Shown here: positions 1 to 11,880 of the stretch, piece by piece
How positions within the stretch are numbered: position 1 is the stretch's first letter
How the letters are laid out: every line of letters begins with the position of its first letter
From: Pseudisothecium myosuroides
Taxonomy: Eukaryota; Streptophyta; Bryopsida; Hypnales; Lembophyllaceae
NCBI GenBank assembly: GCA_951799445.1
Contig: OX637287.1
Span: 32,072,224-32,136,223, forward strand
DNA length: 64,000 nucleotides
Reading direction: 5' to 3'
Program-made: the position numbers and the translations under genes
Notes under the pieces: generated by a model
The model's input: the letters and a program-made list of their open reading frames with translations, nothing else
Told to the model about the DNA's origin: nothing
The model's database searches: none

Positions 1-307
1 ACACCACTCCCACACGCTCTAGTAGGTGGAAGATGAGCAGCTTCTGACTTGACTCGGCATTGTCCAAGAATGAACAAACATGGCGCAAACTCCACCCCAT
101 CCCACCCCACCCCTTTTTTTTTATCAAGATTAGAGATGTGTTAAAAGTATATACTTGTCTTTCTGTAAACAAGAAGCTCAAGAGTTCAGGGTGGAGGAGG
201 AAGCAGCCCTATTCTTACACTCCGCTGCGTCCACAATCCTCCACCCCACCCTTGATGACCCTGTAATTCAAAACCTGCATGGTGCTGCCAAGCTCTGCCT
301 TCAAGAG
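1..307. other. No gene identified
   Basis: Short stretch with a T-run near 112-121 and no convincing coding potential on either strand. Its overlapping short open frames look like chance products of pyrimidine-rich sequence. Confidence 0.5.
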
Positions 308-566
308 CATTAGGAAAAATCTGAGCCTTTGGGATGGCTATTGAGGATTTATTTTTCGGCCCCCCGAGGTGCAAAAATAGAAAAATAGAAAAATATTTTT
401 TTTTGAAAAAAAAATATTAAAAAATCATGAAAAATAAAAAATAAAAAAATCATGAAAATCTGACGTGTCGCTGAAGTGCCACGTTAGCAACTTTTAATTC
501 CTCCCTAAATGCACTCGGGGGGTCCAGAACTTGCAGCCCTCCCAAATGTTGAAATTTTTTCTAATG
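308..566. mobile_element. Family I MITE, copy 1
   Basis: The left end begins CATTAGGAAAAATCTGAGCC. The right end, read on the minus strand, begins CATTAGAAAAAATTT, so the ends form imperfect terminal inverted repeats. An inner inverted pair (GGCCCCCCGAGG near 358 against the CTCGGGGGGTCC-like stretch near 516) surrounds an A-rich spacer containing a TGACGTG-type motif. The same organisation recurs near 24.5, 35.3, 39.5 and 59.1 kb. It has no coding capacity. The target duplication is not clear, so the superfamily is open. Confidence 0.55.
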
Positions 567-1370
567 GTAGAAACAAAGCTGGTAAACAATAAAAGGGTTA
601 GGTCAAGGATCTGTTGGAAATTCCACGGGGATCAGGTCTTCGCGGAATTTTTTAAGACAGTGAGGGAAAAGTCAATATTGTCGGCCATTACTAGTCTTCA
701 AAAATCTCAAGGCGGCCTTGTTAGTGACCAGGAGGGACTAAGCAAGGTCTGTTCAAATTTTTATGGTCACCTCATCCCCCTGATTTGAATACTCCAGAAC
801 GTGCGGAAGCCATGGACAAGGTCCTTGTACATCTTTTAGACAACTTTCCTCTCAAGGCTAAGTTGGCCTTCTCCATTGCCATTACAAAACAGGAACTTTA
901 TGACGCGGCTAATGCCATGAGCTCAAACAGGTGCCGAGGTCCAGATGGGTTCATAGACAAATTTTGCAAGAAATTTTGGGACGTGGTGGGCAAAGAATTC
1001 ACGCCCATGGTCCACAAGTCAATTCTCAATGGGTCCTTCCTCCCGGGCATGAATAAGGATACAATCGCCTTGTTACACAAAGGAGGGAAATGTGATAAAT
1101 TGGGCAACTGGAGACTAATTTTCCTCCTCAACACGGCCTAATAAATTTGGGCCAAAGCACTCCAAAGGTGCCTCCAATCCCTCCTTGTTGACGTCATCAA
1201 CTCTGACCACACTGCCTTTGTTTCCTTGAGGTACATTCTTGACAATGTTTTTCTGCTCTATGAATTCATTTTTTGGGTGAGGAAATCCTCACAAGACATG
1301 ATCTTGATGAAGCTAGACTTCAAAAAAGCTTACAACACTATCCACCTACTATTTTTTTTCTGGGTGATGG
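567..1370 (+). pseudogene. L1-type LINE reverse transcriptase fragment
   Basis: The translation carries the N-terminal part of a non-LTR (plant L1-like) reverse transcriptase: a CRGPDGF motif, then LLHKGGKCDKLGNWRLIFLLNTA, corresponding to the family's GPDGF and NWRPISLLN blocks. It then reaches the palm motif A region (LDFKKAYNTI, where the family usually has KAFD). The frame is broken by a one-base indel in the C-run near 771-777 and by two adjacent TAA codons at 1139-1144, after which the same frame continues. The YADD catalytic block and 3' half are missing, so it is a dead, truncated copy. It begins next to a MITE and fades into another repeat after about 1370. Confidence 0.85.
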
Positions 1371-1804
1371 AGGTGTGTGAGCTCCAAATTCGTCTCTTGG
1401 GACTCATGATTTTATTTTGTCTATTTTTTACGAGTTTGAGTGTAGTTTTATATACAAAAAGCCCAAAAAAGAGTGTAAAACCAAAATAAATGTCACATGC
1501 CAATATAGCATTTGGTCCCTTATAGTTGTTTTCTCCCAAATAAATCCCATTCCCACTTGTACATATATAGGTTAAAACACGGGAATTTAGGTAAATAATA
1601 GAGTTAGGATTAATCTGGCCCAAATTGCCCAAATCTATGATACATGTGACATTTTATGGCTAAAATTGGTGCGAAAGAACACCGTTGAGGTCCTAAGTCC
1701 ATTTCCAAAGATAGGTTTCACTTTCCCCATAGGAACAAAGAAATAACCGAAACCCCGATTGTTGGCCTACATAAGTTACAAAATCATAGGGGGAATCTAC
1801 AAAT
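1371..1804 (-). repeat. Repeat J copy 3 (minus), interrupted
   Basis: Reading minus, roughly 1480-1800 matches the repeats at 23405-24060 (plus) and 42860-43450 (minus). Shared landmarks are a block ending in CCCCGATTGTTGGCCTAC (plus strand), an upstream block with a GTGACATTTTATGGCTAA-type sequence, and a line of ACCAAAATA near 1480. No intact reading frame. It is interrupted at 1805 by a transposon. Confidence 0.5.
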
Positions 1805-2552
1805 GGGTCATTGCAAGAAAGATTGTTCAAAAAGTATAGCGTTTTCCATAGTATTCATTTTTTCTTTCGGGAGGGTTTTATAATTAGAAAATCAAATTTA
1901 AAAAAATGTGAAAAAAATGTTTAATGTATAAACATTTAAGAAGAAGGTACCCTAGAAAGGAAAAGCATAGAAAAATTCTCTAAGTAGGAGAACTAGAAAA
2001 GTGTAAAATCTCAAGAAAATGGATACTTGCACTAGAATTTCACATTTTAATTTTAAAAAATAAAAAATAAAAATAAATAAAAAATAAAAAATTGGGCATT
2101 TGTAAATAGTTCAAAGTGATGAGATTTCACCAAAATTTTGATCTTAGAACCATCTTCATTGTTCAGAAATTGCATGCTATGGAAGTGCTGTTTGCACTCA
2201 CGAGGAAGACACAAAATAATATATTTTTAGATTTTCTTGAGTAGAAATATGTTTTTCTACTATGAAAATAGACCATGAAAATTTCAGCTCTAGATCATTA
2301 AATTTGGGGACTCCTAACGTAGTAAAACTTCCTAAACCTTACATTGTGACAAATTAACAAAAATGATTTTTAAATATAAAATTATTATTTTTTTATTTCT
2401 AAGAAATAAGGGATCTGATTACCATCAAGTTAGGTATCTCCAATAAAAATTTCATGTTCATTGGACTTTTACTTCAAAGTTTTATAGCGGATGACAAGAG
2501 AGTCACTCGCTCCGTGATTAATAAATATGACCGGTCTTTTTTGCAATGACCC
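1805..2552. mobile_element. N-like DNA transposon, non-autonomous, about 750 bp
   Basis: The terminal inverted repeats are GGGTCATTGCAAGAAAGA on the left and its near complement (TCTTTTTTGCAATGACCC) on the right. They resemble the GGGTGATTGCAAGAAACACT ends of the two N elements at 30.9-32.7 kb. The flanks are AAAT and GAAT. The J repeat at the corresponding place reads GAAT without the element, which agrees with a 4-bp target duplication carrying one later substitution. The interior is AT-rich with no frame of useful length, so it must have depended on a transposase encoded elsewhere. Confidence 0.6.
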
Positions 2553-4080
2553 GAATGGAGTACAATGCTCTAGGGTGAAAATCACATTTGGGATTCAACG
2601 TTTGGTTTGCTAAGATTTGGTTTGCCAACATTTGAGACTCAACATTTGGTTTGTCAAGATTCTCATGTATGTAAAAGATTCCCTAGTTGCTGAAATTAAA
2701 AGAAGAAAGTAAAATTTGATTCTCCTTTGACCTTTGTGCAAAGTAAGAATATGAGCTTGCACATCCTTTGTGGAATTCCATGAGAGATTCTATAAAAAAC
2801 TATAGAATCTTTTGTCATACAATAGATGCCCTTCCAAATGGTCAACCGCCAAAACCTCTGATGGAATTTTTTTAGAAATTACCCAGGCTGCACTAAAATC
2901 TTACTAAAAATTAGATTAATTTTTTAATGCTAATAAGATTCTCTAACAAATTTTTAGACATTCTAATAACCAGAAGTGTCCGAACCAGCAAGATTCTCCG
3001 ACAATTGGCAAAATTAAAGTTTATGGTGGAGTTGACCGGCATACCAAGAGCATTCCAAATTGGAATGAGGTTGAATTTAGGTCTTTTCTTACTCCCCCCA
3101 TATTTACTAAAGAGCCTAGGCTAGTTACTTTTTTCAAAAAAATCATACTCTAAGATTTGAATTTTTACACTGTTTTGGTGTTTAGTTAGTGATAGGTTTT
3201 GTTGAGTTTTTTAAAGTTTGGTTAACGGGTGGTATGGTCTTTAACACAAAAAATAACCTTCTGAAGCCAACGGTGCAATTGATTATTGATTTGGAGTTAA
3301 TATCCAAAAGTTAGGAGTTTGGACCAGCGTAGAAAGTCAAAATTGATAATTTAGGATGAAAATCCTAAATGATAAGATTACCATTAGGAAAAGAAAGGGT
3401 GATGAATGCCTTTGGAAATGTATATAAGGGGGCTCATTTTTCTCTCACAAACACCCCTTCTAGCCATCAATTTGGCTTTGTAAACATGTTGATCCATTTA
3501 ATTGGACTTTTGGATCATTTTGAGGCCAAAGTTGTAAACGTGTGAAAATTGAAGCATTTCAAGTTTTTCTTGTTGTTATTTTCTAAGATTTGAAGGACGT
3601 AAGGGATTCTTTTAAACCTTGGCTCTTGCTTGGGGTTATTGAGCTTGCTAGAATTGTTTTTAGAGGTTTTTGAATCACTAATCTTAAAGCTTTCCCTCAC
3701 CGTACCTTGGCGATGCCGCTTTGGGAAAAACTTTAGAAGTTCTACCTTGAGCCTTCTTTAATATTGTCAAATTTTGTGTGATTTTTGTCTTGGTTGTGCT
3801 TCACACGGTGAAGCTTTGAAACCCCTTTTGTTTAGAAGTTGGTAAAATTAAAGTAGTATTGAAAAATATTGCGGAGCTTTGGCTTTAGAGAATCCTAGAA
3901 ATTTTAGTATTTTGTTGAAAACCAAAAGTACGGCAAAGCTTTGTCTTTAGAGAAAACTAGAAATATTAAGTATTTTGTTAGAAACCAAAAATTTGGCAGA
4001 GCTTTGAATTTGTATGGTTCTATAAATTTCAAAGAAATAATATATTTTGGTAATAGTTGGAGTTCCAACTAGCCTACTGT
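2553..4080 (-). repeat. K/J repeat remnant with TATA-like motif and spaced AAGCTTTG motif
   Basis: Continuation of the long K/J repeat. A TATATAAG box lies at about 3421-3428, followed by a CT-rich stretch. A CACCGTACCTTGGCGATGCC block at about 3698-3717 is repeated in inverted orientation at about 22300-22330. From about 3805 to 4010 a motif of the form (T/A)CGGCAAAGCTTTG occurs every 60-75 bases (near 3815, 3872, 3931 and 3993). This may be an LTR-like or promoter-containing part of a degenerate retroelement, but I see no paired LTRs. No gene. Confidence 0.4.
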
Positions 4081-4440
4081 GAGTGTTTCTAATGGTATGT
4101 ATACACTTGGCCTTAACGATGGAGTGTTAAGGTGGATTTAGTAGCAATAAGCTGCAGTTGTTCCCACCTCTGGTCTTTAGCAAATGCTGAGCCTACATGG
4201 CTATCAACCTGGCTAAAGAAAACAACGTTGTTAATTAATTCGGTGGAGGCACTGTAGCAATCTTTGGAAGATCTCTGGCAAGTACTATGTAACATTGGAA
4301 TCAGCAAAAAACATAGATTTCAAAGTTAAGTAACCGCTTCTAGTTAATGGCTGTTAAGAGGTCCGATTAAGTAGCAGCGCCAGATTTGCTACTGGATTTA
4401 CCGGCGGTTTTTAAGGACCGGGCCCACTTCCTACTCATCG

Positions 4441-5401
4441 AAAACTAGAGATTCAAACATGCAATTAAAGGATGGAATAATTGGCGGCTCACCTTCACGT
4501 ATAAATCAGGGTTCTAATCTTTGTCTTCTACCTGTCTCTGCACGTCCTATACTGCGAAGTCCTATACGTGAATTCTGGAATTGCTGTACGTTTCGGAGGT
4601 GCCGCTCCATGTCCCCTGTCCTTGTCCATGAGTTTGCAAAGCCTGTCATCTTCTTCGGTGTTTGCATGTCTGATCACATGGCGACCTGCACACTAACAAG
4701 AACTTGTTTTTTTTCATGGAGACTCGAACATGGAGAACAAACTGAATGCTGCAGGTTACGGCAATGGCGTTGCACGATCTCCAAACCCCACCGACTGTGA
4801 GCACCGATTCCGCAACACCTTCATGTCATTTTAATTCCTTGACAACCTATTGACCTGTACACACGGAACAACAACTCCGATGTTCCCATGTGTTCATGAA
4901 GGCTTTGACAAGTTGTCATTCAATTCAAATGACTGTACGAATTGCCATGTCGAATGCTTGCTTCTATTATGTTAGCATGTTCATTGTCAATGAATTTAGA
5001 TTACTCACCGATCGCTGCAGTTCACCACCTTCTATGTTTTCAAATGTAGCCATCGTTGTCATTGTTCATCACGTTCAATGTGTATCACGTCCCATTCCTT
5101 TCAATTTGTCAATGACTATACCATGCATTCTTGTATTCTCCTTTGCAATGAACAGTGACAGGCACGCAAGGAAGACGTCGATCAGCAAATGCAAATAATC
5201 CCGTCGGAGCAAACGGTGAGTTCAATTTTCCATTTATAGCACGTCTTCTTGCAAGGACCTGTACCTGCACAAAACAAACAAGGGCTCTGACGCTCAAGTA
5301 AGTGCACGGACAAATCAATGAAGTCTAATTCATGAAGTTTGAGTTGTTTTGCAGGTACCTCGATCCCTATCACGCAAGTGAATACAGCGCCTGCACGTGC
5401 C
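4441..5401 (+). other. 5' region of the Harbinger Myb-like gene (possible small exons)
   Basis: A GC-richer stretch upstream of the Myb/SANT frame. It contains candidate splice sites: an AG/GCACGCAAGGAAGACG acceptor near 5161, an ACG/GTGAGT donor near 5215, and the TTTTGCAG acceptor at about 5347-5354 immediately before the main exon. A short frame from the ATG near 4731 runs about 35 codons. I infer an untranslated or short coding leader that is spliced, but no exon chain can be proved from sequence alone. Confidence 0.3.
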
Positions 5402-6565
5402 ATGACTACTGCAGGTCCGTCGAACCCACCAAAACAAGCCCGCAAGGATCACGGCCCCAATTGGTCAATTGCCGAGATCGTAGCTCTTGTGAATGCTAAA
5501 CATGATCTATTCCTGGAAGAGATAGATGTTATCGATGGCCGAGACCTCATGCACCCGGACGCCATGAAGTGGATTCGTATTAGCGTTCAAGTCGGAAATG
5601 CTGGCTTGTCACCCTGTCCCCGCGAAGGACCGGCATGCAAGTCAAAGTGGAATCAGATTATCCCAGAGTACAAGAAGATTGCTGATTTCTTCACGAGGAG
5701 GGGCACAAACGGCGTCGAGTACTGGGATATGAGCATCGCAGACAAGAAGAGCGAGGGTCTACCCCGATCATTTTCTTAGGAAATTTTCAAGAACATCCAT
5801 GAATGGTATGGTAGCCACCCTAGTATGCAACCACCTCATACTAGGGATTTGCTATCCAACGAAGATAGCAATTACACCGCACCTGGACAGCAAGCTCACA
5901 GTGTCCGAGGTGATTGCACCAGTGAACCTGAGAACAAAGATCCAATGGATCAATCTGCACCAGTGGAGGTCACAGATGACATGAACGGGATATACTCATC
6001 ACCAACCGCGCCTGCAAGCACGCCAGCAAGAACGGCCAATGCTTGCTTCGGCAGCCCGACAGCAACTCCGAGTTCCGCATACCGAAACGGACTGCCACCT
6101 GGTGTCACTCCACTTATAGTGAGCTCCGGTGACACATCTGCTTTTACACTTCGACGTCGCAAGGGCAACACAGCAGTGCGCCGCAAACATCTATCCGGTC
6201 ACAATGTCATTGCCGAGGCAACCAAAGCGAGCGGAGACGTTATGGCAGGTCAAATGTGACAAATGGCTGAGGCCAGTCAGGATCTAGAGAAGTCCAAAAT
6301 TGAGGTATAGTTAAAACTTTTTTCAGAGCAAATGGAGTATCAGAGGGAAAGAGATAGGCGTCTTCATGAGAATGCACGCCAAGCAAACATTAATGCTATG
6401 CTAGCCATAGAGAAACAAGGACAGGTCGTCAAATGCCTCTCCGATCTTTCTTTGGTGTTGAGCGTTGGATTGTGCCCTCCCATAGGAAAACAGACAGGGT
6501 CAGAGCCACAAGCGGCACCGCCCTACTCCAAAATTGTAGAAGACCTCCTAGAGGAAGCTTGCTAG
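5402..6565 (+). pseudogene. Harbinger ORF1-like Myb/SANT DNA-binding protein, three in-frame stops
   Basis: One frame of about 388 codons. The N-terminal 110 residues resemble the trihelix/Myb-SANT domain of plant PIF/Harbinger accessory proteins: WSIAEIVALVNAKHD, then a conserved tryptophan (MKWIRIS), CKSKWNQIIPEYKKI and YWDM. In this family ORF1 binds the transposon ends and brings the transposase into the nucleus. A Pro/Ser/Thr-rich linker follows, then a charged helical tail (YQRERDRRLHENARQANINA). The frame stays open except for TAG at 5777, TGA at 6257 and TAG near 6308, with no frameshift. Each stop is one C-to-T step from CAG or CGA. The first ATG after the putative acceptor at 5354 was chosen as start. 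Convergent with the transposase, about 310 bases apart. Confidence 0.75.
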
Positions 6566-6872
6566 TACTGCACTGCCTAAGGATGGATCTACTAGCCCTA
6601 CCAATCCTCCTCTGTGAGCCTCCTCTGTGACGTGGTAGTCATGCACGTTCCATCTATGAAGGAGGAAATTTCAATGTGTTAGTAAAGTGAGTTCGAAGTT
6701 TCACTTTCAGTATGTTCTGTTGTTGTGTCAATCATTCAATCAAAGTTGTTGTTGTTACTCTCTCCCTTGTATAAAGCATTGTTGAAATTGAAATGAACTC
6801 AAAAGCAAAGCACAACAGTGAAGGCTTCACAGAAATTTACTTGTGTCCAAATCGTTTCTATCTAGGCCGGCT

Positions 6873-8223
6873 TCAGTTGCCCAAATTCCGCTCCAAGGCA
6901 AGGAATACAGAAAGAGCTCGCCGCTTTTCCATACCCTGTGGCACAGCAACTTCGTTGCCCTGGCAGTCCGGCACTTCCGCTGGTACAACTTCCTTGTCCA
7001 TGCCATCCGCCTGTAGCCCTTCACGACGTAGAATCTGAAACAATCTTGCCACATCTTCGTGAGACTGGCCCAACAACATGTTGTGGAGGATGGCGCACGC
7101 TGTTATAACGTCAGGGAGGAACGTCACCTCCAAGTCCGATTTCACAAGAAGTTCACGAAAACTGTGTTTGAGAATACCAAAGGCATTTTCAACCACTCCG
7201 CGCCCACGGTGAAGCTTCTTGTTGAATAGTGTGTCGGCCAAAGGCAAGTTCCCATGGCCTCGGTGGGGCACCATCAGCCAAGGGTGAAGAGGGTATCCGG
7301 AATCTCCAATCAAATACGGAGCAAAAAAATTGAATGAATGCCTGGAGTCCCATAGAGTATTTTGCATGGCCTTATGGTGTAGTGAAGACCTACGCAGGAC
7401 ACGTGAATCATTGGTTGAGCCCGGCATGCCAAGGAAGAGATCAAGGAAACCTCTTGTTGCTGTCCACGACAGCTTGACTATTGAGAGTAAAGCCGCCAGA
7501 CTTGAAGTAAAAATAGTCAGCCGGTGCATTCTTCGGCTTGGTAATAGAAATGTGTGTCCCATCGATGGATCCAAGCACTCCAGGAAGCCCGCACAGGTGC
7601 TTGAAGCCGGCCTCAGTGTCAATGACTTTCTGACCCGTGGGCCAAGAAATTTCTGACCGCAACACCACGTTGATCGCCTGAACAACTTGCCGGAGCACCA
7701 CAGACACTGTGCTGCGACCAACTGCAAACATCTCAGAGCAGATCAGTAGACTAGCACCATTCGTGAGTTTGAAAAGTGTACACGCTACCCGCACCAGCAT
7801 TGGAATGGCGAGACGGTATCTTATATCCTTCTTCGAAACACGGGGCTTCAACAATTCGGCCAAAGAGAACACAACAGGTTTAGTCATCCTGAATAATTTC
7901 AACCAACAATCGTCATCATATTGCTCCATGAGAAAGCGTGAAAACCAAGTCGTCAATCTTGGTTTAACCCAGTACCCAAGCTCCTCATCCAGAAGAGAAA
8001 ACAAATTGGACACACGGAAATTATGCAGTGCGGCACGCGTGAAGGCCTCCATGGAGTAGATTGCATCGTTGCTGCTATGGCCAATGAGAACCAGTTCATC
8101 GGCGCTCTCTTCCTCGATTTCTTCTTCACTGTTGAAGTCGAGGACTTTTGTTGTGGTAAGCAGCAAGAGCAAAATCGTGGAAGCCATGCTCATGAACTCG
8201 GTTGGGTGTGTGGAAAAGTCCAT
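6873..8223 (-). pseudogene. PIF/Harbinger DDE transposase, one frameshift
   Basis: Reads from ATG at 8223 leftward. The N-terminal 100 residues are a variable acidic stretch, then the helix-rich region typical of HARBI1-like nucleases (LFRMTKPVVFSLAELLKP, RYRLAIPMLV). Catalytic blocks in order: GSIDGTHI (first Asp), a MPGSTNDSRVL block, LIGDSGYPL (second Asp) and RGVVENAFGILK (Glu), followed by ITACAILHN. The family cuts and pastes the element at 3-bp TWA sites. The frame breaks once, between NSQAVVDSNKRF and LDLFLGMPGS near 7441-7450, where a one-base change in length shifts the rest into another frame ending at 6873. All three acidic residues survive. Length over both frames is about 450 residues, somewhat above a typical plant PIF transposase. 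Confidence 0.85.
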
Positions 8224-9110
8224 TGCTGCTAGCGGATTGGAAATCCAGTCACCTGCAACAGAAGCTAGTGTTATAAAATGTGCTAGAACGTAAGACGGAC
8301 AAGGAAGGGCAAGAAGCTGAGAGCAAATAATTCGAAGACAACAACTCTACCATGCCAGCACATGGCAGCATTAAACCCTAATACGTGGACTCATAAATCA
8401 GTCACCAGGAGGTAAAGTCCTCAACACTCTGGCACACAAAAAATGGCCGGGTTTTGCTTCACGGATTCCGAAGGCGCTACATGAGAAACGTAGAAGAAAA
8501 TGCATCAAAGACAGCGGCCCACAAGAAGACGTCCATTTCTAGAAATTGAGGCAGCAATCTAAACCCTAGAAGGCAACACTTGTACTTCTTCAGAAATTTT
8601 ACCACTTTCAGACAATGCGGCAATGAATCAAGAGCGTCACAAGCATTTGACATGTATGACATTCTAAAGCCAGAAATTCAAACAAAGACGACGATGTGGC
8701 TTCGTTAAAAAATTACGTACCTGCGGGCGCGTTCTCGGTGTGCAAGCACTGCGCAGCGGAAGTGGAAGTAGGAACCACGGACGACGTCGAAGTTCCTTCG
8801 AACACCCTGGATACCAATTAATTTGTGGGAAAAAATCGCTAGAACAAGGTCGTCTCCTACATAAGGTTCACAGACAAAAAGTACACTGCCCCACAAAAGG
8901 ACTAGAGCGCAAAATTGATTTTTGCACAAACACTGGAGCGCCTCAAGAACAGCTGAAGGGAGAAGAAGGAGCGTTTAACGACAAGACGTGCGACGTTGGG
9001 GCCCACAGTACACTTTTAAGAACGTAAAACATCTCATCAAGTGTGACGAACCAGTTTCAAATCAAATTTGACACCTGACGTGGCATCCAATTTTATCACT
9101 TCACTTCAGT
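8224..9110 (-). other. 5' flank of Harbinger transposase inside the element
   Basis: Non-coding or poorly coding DNA between the transposase start and the right terminal repeat. It should hold the transposase promoter and leader. No TATA box or splice chain stands out. Confidence 0.35.
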
Positions 9111-10920
9111 ATGTGTGAACAGCACTAGGAATACCCTAAACTGGGAATTAGAAATTGAGACCTTACCACGCCCGGAATTTTAGCAGGCTTTGTGCTGCGC
9201 ATTTAGACTTCTGTCAGACGTTTTTATCTTTTAAAACCGATGTTTCAAAGGGCCAGGTGTGTACATACCATAACTCCACCCTTGAGTCAGAAAATTACAC
9301 ACGGGCTCTAGCGGCTGTTTTGTTGGAGATTTACTCCTAATCGAGTGGTTCCCAATTAAGTGTTTGCCTTCCAAGCAATGGACACTTTTCGTGACTGATA
9401 ATCTTGTAAAAATTCACTAATTCTAAGGAAAAAAACTATTGGTTAACTAGTTAAAAACGTTATGGATAAGTAAAATGGGAAAAAGAAAGCAAAATCTAAT
9501 CTAACTAAAATTGTATCTTAGCATCCTTTTAGAATATAATTTTTCCTTCCCCAAATGGTAAAGAAAGTTAGATTCCGAGATTTCTAGCAAAAGTTACCAC
9601 GGTCAAAGTTCGACCCCTTATTGGCTAAAACTTCATCCACTAATCTAAAATAGCAAATTAATTCAAAATAATTCTAAATTCTAGGGTTAGGTTATTAGTT
9701 CAATTAAGTTCTGGATTATTAAGATTATTTGGAATTTTGACTTATTTAGAGGTTTTTCATCCAAATTTAGCCTCAAACTTCATCCAAACTTTTACCCTTC
9801 TAAAATAAAGTATTTCTTAGAAGTAAAAGGGGATTTTGGAATCTTTATAGATTCCTTGTTTGATTCCACCTTAAAATATTCCTTAAAGATTTTTTTGGAT
9901 GAAAAACTTACTTTCATCCAATTTTATGATTAAGTTTAATTTGTTAGTAACTTCTTGGTTTTGTGGTTGTTTCTTAAGTGTGATTTGTTTTTGGAGAACT
10001 CTAAAAAATTACCTATCAAGTTCTAAATCCTAATTTAAATCCTAAAATTCTAATCTAAAAGCTAACTTCTAAGAGTAACAATTCTAATTTTAATTTAAAG
10101 GAAAAAACAAAGCAAAGGAAAAGGGGAAAACTAACATACCTCTGTGTCCATCGATGCCATGGTTCCGTCATCGCACATGACTAGCATAATTGATTCAAAG
10201 TATCCGTCGTCCTCCATCATGTGTGCTCCGTCTATTGTATGCAAATTTGGTATTAGAATGTTTGGAAAAATTTTCTTTCTACATTCTTTTGAGCTAATTT
10301 TCTACAGAAGATGGTTAGTTGGAAGTATTTAACCCAATCCTTTGAGTTTAGGAATTTATGTTAATTTTCTAATGGTTCTAGTTGGTTTTAAACCAATTTC
10401 TTTAGAATAAAATAACTTAAAGGCCCTATTACCAATTACCTCTGAAAGCTTATTTTATTTGAGAATTAATTTTAAAAGATTAATATCGTCAAAATTTAAT
10501 AATGTTCCAATGAATATTTGTTATTCATTAGTTTATTAATTTTGTTTGATTAATCTAATAGAGTTATTCGTAAAGTACCCTAAACTGGGGTTTAAACCCG
10601 TGAGTTTTGTGAAAAAGCCGGTTGAGTTAAAAAAGTCAGAATAAAAGTGGGTATGAAACTTATTTTTCCATCAAAATGGTGCCTTAAAAAGTTTGGTCCC
10701 CACTTTTGAGGTTGTGTGTCATAAGTATCTTGCAAATTTTTTTGACACTTCAACTATAGTTGCCTTCTCAATTTCAGAAAAAGTTCTGCCCAAACTAGGG
10801 AGGACTTTACGAATAACTCTAAAATTTTTGTTGTTGTTTTGTCTTTTTCTATTTGGCTTATTAGGCCTAATAAAACAAAACCTAATTCAACATTCACCCT
10901 ACTAATTCTTTTCAAAAATC

Positions 10921-11290
10921 CTAATTGATAGAAAAAAACAAATTCTTCAATAGTGAAAAGAACAAAACCAAAGAACTATTCCAAATGAATAGTAAATGAA
11001 TAGTAAAGAAAAGAATAAAAAACAACAATTTGTCCCGAAATGAATAGGAAATGAATAGAAAATGAATAGTAACGGAATAAAAACCAAAACAAATCCAAAA
11101 TGAATAGTAAATGAAAAGGGAAAGCACAACAAAACAAAACAAAATGAATAGAAAAAAAATAGAAAATCGCGCCAAATCCAAAATGAATAGTGAATGAATA
11201 GTAAAGAAAGAATAAAAAAAAACAATTTGTCCCGAAAGGAATAGGAAAGGAATAGGAAAAGCACAACAAAACAAAAAACAATACCACGTG
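10921..11290. repeat. AATGAATAGTAA-type tandem array
   Basis: Imperfect units of 10-14 bases built on AATGAATAGTAA or AATGAATAGGAA, interspersed with ACAAAACAAAA. A longer unit (AATGAATAGT, GTAAAGAAAAG, ACAATTTGTCCCGAAA) occurs twice, near 10985 and 11190. The Phe/Tyr-rich open frames on the minus strand are artefacts of this low-complexity sequence. Confidence 0.8.
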
Positions 11291-11611
11291 AATAGCTAGA
11301 TTCGTTAGAAATATTAATTTTCTATTCCTAATTCCTTCTCAAACCGCCACTTCGTCTTCTTATATGTTTTTTGCTTCAAGTTTTGTTGTCATTTAGAATT
11401 GGCTATGGAGAGAGAGTTGTTAGTGAGTGCGATTTAAGAGATCTTTGTGTTTGGACTTAAGGAATTTTGTTGTAAAGATTTAGACAAAAATCAAAATAGG
11501 TTGTGGCTTAGCAACTGCCAACCTGATGGGGATGATTTGACTTGAATCGTTGAATTTTGACTTGAATCGTTGAGTTTAGAACAAGTAGAACCAGAGTTTA
11601 ATTTTTCAATT

Positions 11612-11880
11612 AGGCTCTGAGGCTTGCCTGCTTGTGAATTCCAAATGTTGGACTACTTTGTAAGTTCTGAATGCTGGACTGCTTGTAAATTTCGATGCTG
11701 GACTGCTTTGTGAGTTCCGATGCTAGACTGCTGTGAGTCCCGATGCTGGACTGCCGTGAGTCCCCAGCCCGGTGCCACGTGTCCACTCCTCGTGACCCCT
11801 TCCCCGTTCTGATACCGCCCAGCCCGTTCCCGATGACTGCCCAGCCCGTTCCCGATCTGGTCCTTCAGCCTCGTGTCTGA
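11612..11880. repeat. GC-rich minisatellite core of K copy 1
   Basis: Five to six degenerate units of about 29-34 bases around GCTGGACTGCTTTGTGAGTT, followed by a second motif (TGCCCAGCCCGTTCCCGAT) present twice near 11817 and 11837. Sharply GC-richer than its flanks. Confidence 0.8.

Larger units (their letters stand above)
4081..9136. mobile_element. PIF/Harbinger DNA transposon, two-gene, inactivated
   Basis: A roughly 5-kb element carrying the two genes typical of PIF/Harbinger, converging on each other: a Myb/SANT-like gene (plus) and a DDE transposase (minus). Candidate terminal repeats are the 24 bases from 4081 (GAGTGTTTCTAATGGTATGT onward) and the complement of the bases ending at 9136 (GGGTATTCCTAGTGCTGTTC onward). 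They agree at about 15 of 24 positions, mostly with transition differences. The right flank is TAA, a usual TWA target; the left flank (TGT) is not a match, so either the left end or its duplication has changed. Both genes are broken, so the copy is not autonomous. Confidence 0.6.

Noticed and set aside
7330..7656. Plus-strand frame opposite the Harbinger transposase
   Set aside because: Shadow of the minus-strand transposase, which carries the conserved DDE blocks.
10921..11287. Overlapping Phe/Tyr-rich minus-strand frames of about 100-117 codons
   Set aside because: Artefact of the AATGAATAGTAA low-complexity array; all three frames are open because the repeat lacks stops.
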